Positions 4,263 to 10,209 of a stretch of DNA of 10,209 bases are shown here, piece by piece. The notes beneath the pieces are model-generated. The model ran no database searches. It saw nothing but the letters and a program-made list of their open reading frames with translations, and had not been told where the DNA came from. Both the position numbers and the translations under genes were made by a program. The DNA lies in NCBI GenBank assembly GCA_031178025.1, contig JAPSJU010000063.1, positions 1 through 10,209 on the forward strand, in the 5' to 3' direction. Source of the DNA: Agromyces sp. GTDB taxonomy: Bacteria; Actinomycetota; Actinomycetes; Actinomycetales; Microbacteriaceae. Within the stretch, counting starts at the first letter, position 1. Each line of letters begins with the position of its first letter.

Positions 4263-6470
4263 ATGACGGATGCCGCCCTGCCGCCGAACGCCGATCGGCC
4301 GGAAGCGGGCCGCGTACCGCGGTGGCTGCGGGTGCTGATCCCGTCCGCCCTCATCCTCGTCTGGATCGCGGCGTTCGGCGCCGGCGGGGCCTCGTTCGGC
4401 GCTCTCAGCGGTGTCATCGAGAATGATCAGTCGCAGTTCCTGCCGAGCGACTCGGAGTCCGCTCGGGTGCAGGAACTGCAGGCGGGTTTCCGTTCGGAGG
4501 ACGTCATCCCCGCGGTCGTCGTCTACGCCCGCGACGGGGGGCTCACCGATCAGGACGCCGATGCCATCGACGACGACGTCACGGCCTTCGCGTCGATCCC
4601 GGGCGTCGTCGACGACGGGGTGTCGCCGGCCGTCGTCTCGGAGGACGGCGAGGCTGCCGAGGTGTTCGTGCAACTCGACGCGTCCGCCGAGGTCGCCGAG
4701 GTCGTCGAGAAGCTCCGCGACCGCATCGGCGAGACCGCGGAGGGCGATCTCGTCGCGGCGGTGACCGGTCCGGCCGGATTCACCGCCGACCTCAGCGGCG
4801 CCTTCGCGGGGATCGACGGACTGCTCCTCCTCGTCGCATTCGCGGCGGTGTTCGTGATCCTCGTCATCGTCTACCGGTCGCCGCTGCTTCCGGTCGTCGT
4901 ACTCGGCACGAGCCTCACCGCCCTCTGCGCCTCCGTGCTCGCCGTCGTCGCGCTCGCTCGTGCCGACGTGCTCGTGCTCAACGGGCAGACGCAGGGCATC
5001 CTCTTCATCCTCGTGATCGGCGCGGCGACCGACTACTCCCTTCTCTACATCGCCCGCTACCGCGAGGCGCTCGGGACGCACGAGACGAAGTGGGATGCCA
5101 CCTGGTCGGCACTTCGCGGCGCATGGGAGCCGATCGTGGCGTCGGGAGGCACGGTCATCGCCGGACTGCTCATGCTGCTGCTCAGCGAGCTCTCATCGAA
5201 CAGGATCCTGGGACCGGTGTCGGCGATCGGCATCGGCTTCGCGGTGGTCGCGGCGCTGACGCTGCTTCCCGCGCTCATGCTCTGGGCCGGACGCGCCGCC
5301 TTCTGGCCGCTCCGCCCGAGGTTCAGCGGTGCCGTCGCGGGCGAGGCCGGCGACGTGCTCGAGCGCCGCGGCGTGTGGCCGGGAATCGCGCGGGTCATCG
5401 CCCGGCGCCCGCGCGCCGTCTGGCTGGTGTCGACGCTGCTCCTCGGAGTCATGGCGCTCGGCACGACGCAGCTCCGAGCCGAAGGCGTGCCCTCGAGCGA
5501 GTTCGTCCTCGGCGAGTCGCAGGCGCGCGACGGCCAGGCGATGCTGAGCGAGCACTTCCCCGGTGGATCCGGCACGCCCGCCGTCGTCATCGCGCCCGAG
5601 GATCGGCTCCAGGAGGTCGCCGACGTGCTCCTCTCGACCGACGGCGTCGAGTCCGTCTCGGTGCTCACGCCTGACTCGCCGAGCGGTTCGGCCCCGGTCA
5701 CCGACGACGGCGTCCGCCCGCTCGGACCGCCCGGCACGCCGGCTCCCGAGCCCGCCGTCGTCGACGGGCGCGTGCAGCTCGCGGCGACGCTCCAGGACGC
5801 GAGCGACTCGGATGCGGCCGAGGCGGTCGTCGCGGAGCTTCGGGCCGGGCTCGACGCCGCCTCGAGCGGAGAGGATCCCGTGCTCGTCGGCGGCATGACG
5901 GCGGTGGCGCTCGACACGACGCAGGCGTCGATCCGCGACCGCGACCTCATCATCCCGCTCGTGCTCGCGGTCATCCTCGTGATCCTGATGTTCCTGCTGC
6001 GTTCGATCCTCGCACCCGTGCTGCTCATCGCCACCGTGGTGCTGTCGTTCGCGGCGGCGCTCGGGGTCTCGGCGCTCGTGTTCAACGAGATCCTCGCGTT
6101 CCCGGGGGCCGACCCCGTGGTGCCGCTCTTCGGGTTCGTCTTCCTCGTCGCGCTCGGCGTCGACTACAACATCTTCCTCATGACCCGAGTACGGGAGGAG
6201 AGCGTTCGGCACGGCACGCAGGAGGGTGTACGCCGCGGCCTCGTCGTCACCGGCGGCGTGATCACGTCGGCAGGGCTGGTGCTCGCGGCGACGTTCGCCG
6301 CCCTCGGCGTGCTCCCGATCCTCTTCCTCGTGCAGCTCTCGTTCATCGTCGCGTTCGGAGTGCTGCTCGACACGTTCCTTGTTCGGTCGCTGCTCGTGCC
6401 CGCCCTCTCGTACGACGTCGGACGGGCCGTCTGGTGGCCGTCGAGGATCGCAAGGACCGACCCGGGCTGA
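4263..6470 (+). CDS. MMPL-family (RND superfamily) membrane transporter
   Basis: The 735-residue protein has the duplicated layout of MMPL transporters, proton-driven exporters of lipids or drugs in the cytoplasmic membrane. Helix 1 (about 22-42) is followed by an outer loop (43-183) and helices 2-6 (about 184-341). Helix 7 (about 385-402) is followed by a second outer loop (403-560) and helices 8-12 (about 562-712). Both halves carry the Asp-Tyr pair that relays protons: GAATDYSLLYIARYRE (D257, Y258) in helix 4 and GVDYNIFLMTRVREE (D634, Y635) in helix 10. The second loop has a Pro/Gly/Ser-rich stretch at about 470-500. There is no large cytoplasmic C-terminal domain such as some mycobacterial MmpL proteins have. 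The substrate cannot be told from the sequence. It has its own leaderless-type promoter 80 bp after the anti-sigma gene and converges on kgd, so a link with the sigma factor is not shown. Confidence 0.93.
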   Translation: MTDAALPPNADRPEAGRVPRWLRVLIPSALILVWIAAFGAGGASFGALSGVIENDQSQFLPSDSESARVQELQAGFRSEDVIPAVVVYARDGGLTDQDADAIDDDVTAFASIPGVVDDGVSPAVVSEDGEAAEVFVQLDASAEVAEVVEKLRDRIGETAEGDLVAAVTGPAGFTADLSGAFAGIDGLLLLVAFAAVFVILVIVYRSPLLPVVVLGTSLTALCASVLAVVALARADVLVLNGQTQGILFILVIGAATDYSLLYIARYREALGTHETKWDATWSALRGAWEPIVASGGTVIAGLLMLLLSELSSNRILGPVSAIGIGFAVVAALTLLPALMLWAGRAAFWPLRPRFSGAVAGEAGDVLERRGVWPGIARVIARRPRAVWLVSTLLLGVMALGTTQLRAEGVPSSEFVLGESQARDGQAMLSEHFPGGSGTPAVVIAPEDRLQEVADVLLSTDGVESVSVLTPDSPSGSAPVTDDGVRPLGPPGTPAPEPAVVDGRVQLAATLQDASDSDAAEAVVAELRAGLDAASSGEDPVLVGGMTAVALDTTQASIRDRDLIIPLVLAVILVILMFLLRSILAPVLLIATVVLSFAAALGVSALVFNEILAFPGADPVVPLFGFVFLVALGVDYNIFLMTRVREESVRHGTQEGVRRGLVVTGGVITSAGLVLAATFAALGVLPILFLVQLSFIVAFGVLLDTFLVRSLLVPALSYDVGRAVWWPSRIARTDPG

Positions 6471-6476
6471 ATACGA

Positions 6477-6510
6477 CGATGGGGCGGATGCCGCGGCATC
6501 CGCCCCATCG
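6477..6510. terminator. 34-bp perfect palindrome, two-way terminator between the MMPL gene and kgd
   Basis: Positions 6477-6493 are exactly complementary to 6494-6510, so either strand can fold into a stem of up to 15 pairs with a CGCG loop. It starts six bases after the MMPL stop and ends 15 bases before the end of kgd, filling the gap between two converging genes. No T-tract follows on either side. Its length, perfection and position make a shared terminator the best reading. Confidence 0.75.
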
Positions 6511-6525
6511 CGGCATCCTGGAACG

Positions 6526-9500
6526 CTAGAGCGTGACGGCCCTGCGGATGAGCTCCGCCTGCTCGGCGGCGTGCCGCTTGGCGGAGCCGGTGGCGGGCGA
6601 CGCGGCGGCGGTCCGGGCGACGACGCTGACCGGGCGGGGGCCGAGCTTGTTCGTCTCGATGATGAAGAACGGCCAGGCGCCCTGGTTCTCGGGCTCCTCC
6701 TGGGCCCACATGAGCTCGGCGTTCGGATAGCTGTCGGAGACGGCCTTCAGTTCCGTCGCGGGCAGTGGGTAGAGCTGTTCGAGACGCACGACGGCGATCT
6801 CGGGGTTGGGCTTCTTCTCGAGCTCGGCCACGAGGTCGTAGTAGAACTTGCCCGAGAGGAAGACGACGCGCTTGACGGCCGACTTGTCGGTGATGCGGCC
6901 ATCGTCGATCACGGGCTCGAACCGGCCGTTCGTGAAGTCCTCGACCTCGCTGGTGGCGCCGCGGAGGCGGAGCATGGCCTTCGGGGTGAACACGATGAGC
7001 GGGCGGCGGGGTCGCTGGTACGCCTGCTTGCGGAGCAGGTGGAAGTACGACGCCGGAGTGGACGGTCGTGCGACCGTCATGTTGTTCTCGGCGCAGAGCT
7101 GGAGGTACCGCTCGATGCGGGCACTCGAGTGATCGGGTCCCTGTCCCTCGTAGCCGTGCGGAAGCAGCAGCACGACGCTCGAGCGCTGGCCCCACTTCTG
7201 CTCGGCCGAGGAGATGAACTCGTCGATGATCGTCTGGGCGCCGTTGGCGAAGTCGCCGAACTGCGCCTCCCAGAGCACGAGCGCATCGGCACGCTCGACC
7301 GAGTAGCCGTACTCGAAGCCCATGGCGGCGTACTCGCTGAGCAGCGAGTCGTAGATCCAGAACCGCGCCTGATTGTCGGACAGGTTCTGCAGCGGCAGCC
7401 ACTCCTGTCCGTTCACGCGATCGTGGAGGACCGCGTGGCGCTGCACGAACGTGCCGCGACGGGCATCCTGACCGGCCATGCGCACGGGCGTTCCCTCGAG
7501 CAGGAGCGAGCCCAGCGCGAGGAGTTCGCCGAAGCCCCAGTCGATCTTGCCGTTGCGGCTCATCTCGTAGCGCTTGGTGAGCAGCTGCTGGATCTTCGGG
7601 TGCACGGTGAAGCCGTTGGGCTTGTTGTTGAAGGCGTCACCGACGGCGTGCACGACCTCGGTGGGCACCGCGGTCGTCTCGAGTTCGCCGGTCGGCACGT
7701 CGTGCTCGCGGCTCGAGTCGGTCGCGCCGACGACGGGGATGGATCCGGTCTGCGCCGCGTGGGTCTCGGCGAAGGCCCGTTCGAGCCGGTCCTGGAAGTC
7801 GCGGTGCGCCTCCTCGTACTCCTCCTCGGTGATGTCACCACGGCCGACGAGCGCTTCGGTGTAGAGCTTGCGCACCGAGCGCTTGGCCTCGATGAGGTTG
7901 TACATGAGCGGCTGGGTCATCGAGGGATCGTCACCCTCGTTGTGCCCGCGGCGCCGGTAGCAGACGAGATCGATGACGACGTCGCGCTTGAACTCCTGGC
8001 GGTAGCGGAACGCCAGCTCGGCGACGCGGACGACCGATTCGGGGTCGTCGCCGTTGACGTGGAAGATCGGTGCCTGGATGGTCTTCGCGACGTCCGTCGA
8101 GTAGATCGACGAGCGGGCGTCGCCCGGCACGGTCGTGAAGCCGACCTGGTTGTTGACCACGACGTGGATCGTGCCGCCCGTGCGATAGCCGCGCAGTCGC
8201 GACATCTGCATCGTCTCGAGCACGACGCCCTGTCCGGCCATCGCGGCGTCGCCGTGGATGAGGATCGGCAGGATCGAGAAGGAGCCGATGGGCTTGCGGT
8301 CCTGCTTCGCGCGGACGATGCCCTCGAGCACGCCGTCGACGGCCTCGAGGTGCGACGGGTTGGCGGCGAGCGACACGGGGATCTGGTGGCCGTCGTCGGC
8401 GGTGAACGTGCCCCGGGTGCCGAGGTGGTACTTCACGTCCCCGGAGCCGGAGAAGCCCTTCGGGTCCTGCGTGCCCTCGAACTCGCGGAACACCTGTCCG
8501 TAGGTCTTGCCGGCGATGTTCGTGAGCACGTTGAGGCGGCCTCGGTGCGCCATGCCGATCGCCACCTCGTCGAGGCCGTCCTTCGCGGCGCCCTGCAGGA
8601 TCTCGTCGAGCAGGGCGATGACCGACTCGCCGCCCTCGAGGCTGAAGCGCTTCTGGCCGACGTACTTCGTCTGCAGGAACGTCTCGAACGCCTCCGCCTC
8701 GTTGAGCTTCGCGAGGATGCGCATCTGCTCGTCGTGAGTCGGCTTCTCGTACTTGCGCTCGACCTCGTTCTGGATCCACTTGCGCTGCACCGGATCCTGG
8801 ATGTGCATGTACTCGATGCCGATGGTGCGGCAGTAGGAGTCCCGCAGAACGCCGAGGATGTCCCGGAGCAGGGCCGTGCGCTTGTCGCCGAACCCACCGG
8901 TCACGAACTCGCGGTCGAGGTCCCAGAAGGTGAGGCCGTGGCTCGCGATGTCGAGGTCGGGGTGGGAGCGCTGCACGTACTCGAGGGGATCGATGTCGGC
9001 CATGAGGTGGCCGCGGACGCGGAAGGCGTTGATGAGCTCCTGCACGCGCGCGGTCTTGTCGATCGCGCTCGCGATGTCGACCGAGATGTCGGGGGCCCAG
9101 CGGATGGGCTCGTAGGGCAGGCGCAGCGCCGCGAAGAGGTGCTCGTAGAACCCGCGCTGCCCGATGAGCAGTTCGTGCACCTTCTTCAGGAACTCGCCCG
9201 ATCCCGCCCCCTGGATGACGCGGTGGTCGTAGGTCGAGGTCAACGTGATCGTCTTGCCGATGGCCAGGTTCGCGAGGGTCTTCTCGGACGAGCCCTGGAA
9301 CTCGGCGGGGTACTCGAGGGCGCCGGCGCCGATGATGCAGCCCTGGCCCTTCATGAGGCGCGGCACGGAGTGCACCGTGCCGATCCCGCCCGGGTTCGTG
9401 AGCGAGACGGTCGCACCCTGGAAGTCGTCGGCCTTCAGCTTGTTCTGGCGTGCGCGCGACACGAGGTCCTCGTACGCGGCGAGGTACTCGTTGAACGTCA

Positions 9501-10209
9501 TCGTCTCGGCGCGCTTGATGGCCGGGACGAGCAGGGCGCGGGTGCCGTCGGGCTTCGGGATGTCGATCGCGATGCCGAGGCCGATGTGCGCGGGCTTCAC
9601 CATGCTGGGCTTGCCGTCGACTTCGGCGTAGTAGACGTTCTGGCTCGGGAACTCCTTGAGCGCCTGGATGAGCGCCCAGCCGATGAGGTGCGTGAAGGAC
9701 ACCTTGCCGCCGCGGGAGCGCCGCAGGTGGTTGTTGATCACGATGCGGTTGTCGATCATGAGCTTGGCCGGGATGGTGCGCACGCTCGTGGCCGTCGGCA
9801 CGGTGAGCGACGCGTCCATGTTGGCGGCGAGCGCCTTCGGCAGGCCCTTGAGGGTGACGACCTCATCCTCCTGCAGGCCGTCGGCGATGATCGGCTGGGG
9901 GCTCGTGATGGGCACGTCGGCGGGAACCGGTGCGGTGCGGGGGGCGACCGACGTGGTGCGCGCCTCCGGCGCCTGGCCGATCGGGCCGGGCGCGGGTTCG
10001 GCCGGGGCGGCTTGGGCAGGCGCGGCCGAAGGCGCAGCAGGCTGGGGTGCGGCCGGTGCCGGTGCCGGTGCAGCGGGCTCGACGGACGCTGCGGGGGCGC
10101 CGTTGCCCGCGCCGGTGCGTGCGTGGCGGTAGTGCTCGAGCACCGGCCACCAGGTCCTGTCGACGGATTCGGGGTCGGCGAGGTACTTCTCGTACATCTC
10201 ATCGACGAG
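6526..10209 (-). CDS. kgd: Multifunctional 2-oxoglutarate dehydrogenase/decarboxylase, fused E2o-E1o (5' end cut by the window)
   Basis: The frame is open through the window edge, giving 1227 residues; about 15-25 N-terminal residues are probably missing. It is the fused E1/E2 of the 2-oxoglutarate dehydrogenase complex (Kgd in mycobacteria, OdhA in corynebacteria), converting 2-oxoglutarate to succinyl-CoA in the TCA cycle. Counting from the Met at 10197: an N-terminal segment MYEKYLADPESVDRTWW; a Pro/Ala-rich linker (about 35-100); an acyltransferase domain (about 105-345) with catalytic H325 in DHRVIQG; then the thiamine-diphosphate E1 part, with GMAHRGRLNVL (548-558), a cofactor/Mg motif from G649-D650 to N682-N683, HNEGDDPSMTQP (752-763), a transketolase-type pyrimidine domain from about 885, and a C-terminal domain ending RRAVTL. 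No lipoyl domain is present; in this family lipoyl groups come from the pyruvate dehydrogenase E2. Activity is usually restrained by an FHA protein (GarA/OdhI), which is not in the window. Confidence 0.97.
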   Translation of the reverse strand, partial: LVDEMYEKYLADPESVDRTWWPVLEHYRHARTGAGNGAPAASVEPAAPAPAPAAPQPAAPSAAPAQAAPAEPAPGPIGQAPEARTTSVAPRTAPVPADVPITSPQPIIADGLQEDEVVTLKGLPKALAANMDASLTVPTATSVRTIPAKLMIDNRIVINNHLRRSRGGKVSFTHLIGWALIQALKEFPSQNVYYAEVDGKPSMVKPAHIGLGIAIDIPKPDGTRALLVPAIKRAETMTFNEYLAAYEDLVSRARQNKLKADDFQGATVSLTNPGGIGTVHSVPRLMKGQGCIIGAGALEYPAEFQGSSEKTLANLAIGKTITLTSTYDHRVIQGAGSGEFLKKVHELLIGQRGFYEHLFAALRLPYEPIRWAPDISVDIASAIDKTARVQELINAFRVRGHLMADIDPLEYVQRSHPDLDIASHGLTFWDLDREFVTGGFGDKRTALLRDILGVLRDSYCRTIGIEYMHIQDPVQRKWIQNEVERKYEKPTHDEQMRILAKLNEAEAFETFLQTKYVGQKRFSLEGGESVIALLDEILQGAAKDGLDEVAIGMAHRGRLNVLTNIAGKTYGQVFREFEGTQDPKGFSGSGDVKYHLGTRGTFTADDGHQIPVSLAANPSHLEAVDGVLEGIVRAKQDRKPIGSFSILPILIHGDAAMAGQGVVLETMQMSRLRGYRTGGTIHVVVNNQVGFTTVPGDARSSIYSTDVAKTIQAPIFHVNGDDPESVVRVAELAFRYRQEFKRDVVIDLVCYRRRGHNEGDDPSMTQPLMYNLIEAKRSVRKLYTEALVGRGDITEEEYEEAHRDFQDRLERAFAETHAAQTGSIPVVGATDSSREHDVPTGELETTAVPTEVVHAVGDAFNNKPNGFTVHPKIQQLLTKRYEMSRNGKIDWGFGELLALGSLLLEGTPVRMAGQDARRGTFVQRHAVLHDRVNGQEWLPLQNLSDNQARFWIYDSLLSEYAAMGFEYGYSVERADALVLWEAQFGDFANGAQTIIDEFISSAEQKWGQRSSVVLLLPHGYEGQGPDHSSARIERYLQLCAENNMTVARPSTPASYFHLLRKQAYQRPRRPLIVFTPKAMLRLRGATSEVEDFTNGRFEPVIDDGRITDKSAVKRVVFLSGKFYYDLVAELEKKPNPEIAVVRLEQLYPLPATELKAVSDSYPNAELMWAQEEPENQGAWPFFIIETNKLGPRPVSVVARTAAASPATGSAKRHAAEQAELIRRAVTL
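10053..10070. repeat. Short tandem repeat (CCGGTG x3) in the kgd linker
   Basis: Three perfect copies of the hexamer CCGGTG lie in the part of kgd that encodes the Pro/Ala-rich linker. Each copy encodes two residues of the alternating Ala-Pro run. It may allow slippage that changes linker length without a frameshift. This is a low-complexity feature of the coding sequence, not a separate element. Confidence 0.6.

Noticed and set aside
5193..7402. Minus-strand open frames antisense to the MMPL gene (5193-6212) and out of frame within kgd (6164-7402)
   Set aside because: Both have biased Arg/His/Glu-rich composition, no domain, and overlap genes with clear family motifs.
1..10209. CRISPR array, tRNA, rRNA, insertion sequence or phage genes
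   Set aside because: No spaced direct repeats, clover-leaf sequences, transposase or integrase motifs were seen. Codon use and GC content are even across the window, so recent transfer is not suggested.

Overview
The window comes from the chromosome of a very GC-rich actinobacterium. Family Microbacteriaceae is my best guess, from recalled gene order and protein style, not from a search. Three things point to Actinobacteria: a fused E2o-E1o 2-oxoglutarate dehydrogenase (Kgd/OdhA type), a SigH/SigR-type sigma factor with an overlapping RsrA-type zinc anti-sigma factor, and the aroA-rsgA pair divergent from that sigma factor. Several genes seem to be leaderless, with a TAnnnT -10 box a few bases before the start codon. 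The content is core genome. I see no mobile element, CRISPR array, tRNA or rRNA.

Layout: (1) 1-146 (+), the last 47 residues of an unidentified membrane protein. (2) 147-202, a short convergent gap with a strong hairpin. (3) 203-679 (-), bcp, a thiol peroxidase with its own leaderless-type promoter. (4) 750-3151 (-), aroA then rsgA, overlapping by 4 bases (ATGA). (5) 3152-3262, a compact divergent control region. (6) 3263-4182 (+), the sigma factor and its anti-sigma factor, also overlapping by ATGA. (7) 4263-6470 (+), an MMPL-family transporter with a leaderless-type promoter. (8) 6471-6525, a convergent gap filled by a 34-bp perfect palindrome, the probable two-way terminator. (9) 6526-10209 (-), kgd, cut by the window end a few residues short of its N-terminus.

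How the parts work together: the sigma/anti-sigma pair looks like a thiol-oxidation switch. Cysteine and histidine spacing in the anti-sigma factor matches Streptomyces RsrA as I recall it. A perfect match to the SigR-type promoter (GGAAT, 18 bases, GTT) lies at 3131-3156, upstream of the sigma gene and overlapping the first codons of aroA, so the system should activate itself. There are two plausible sets of sigma start codons, each with its own promoter. This resembles the long unstable and short stable SigR isoforms known in Streptomyces. The sigma promoter overlaps the aroA promoter and start, so thiol stress may interfere with transcription of aroA-rsgA. bcp is a peroxidase that fits the same stress theme, but it has no SigR-type box here.

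I did not find a wholly new system. The most interesting segment is the divergent aroA/sigma control region at 3131-3265.
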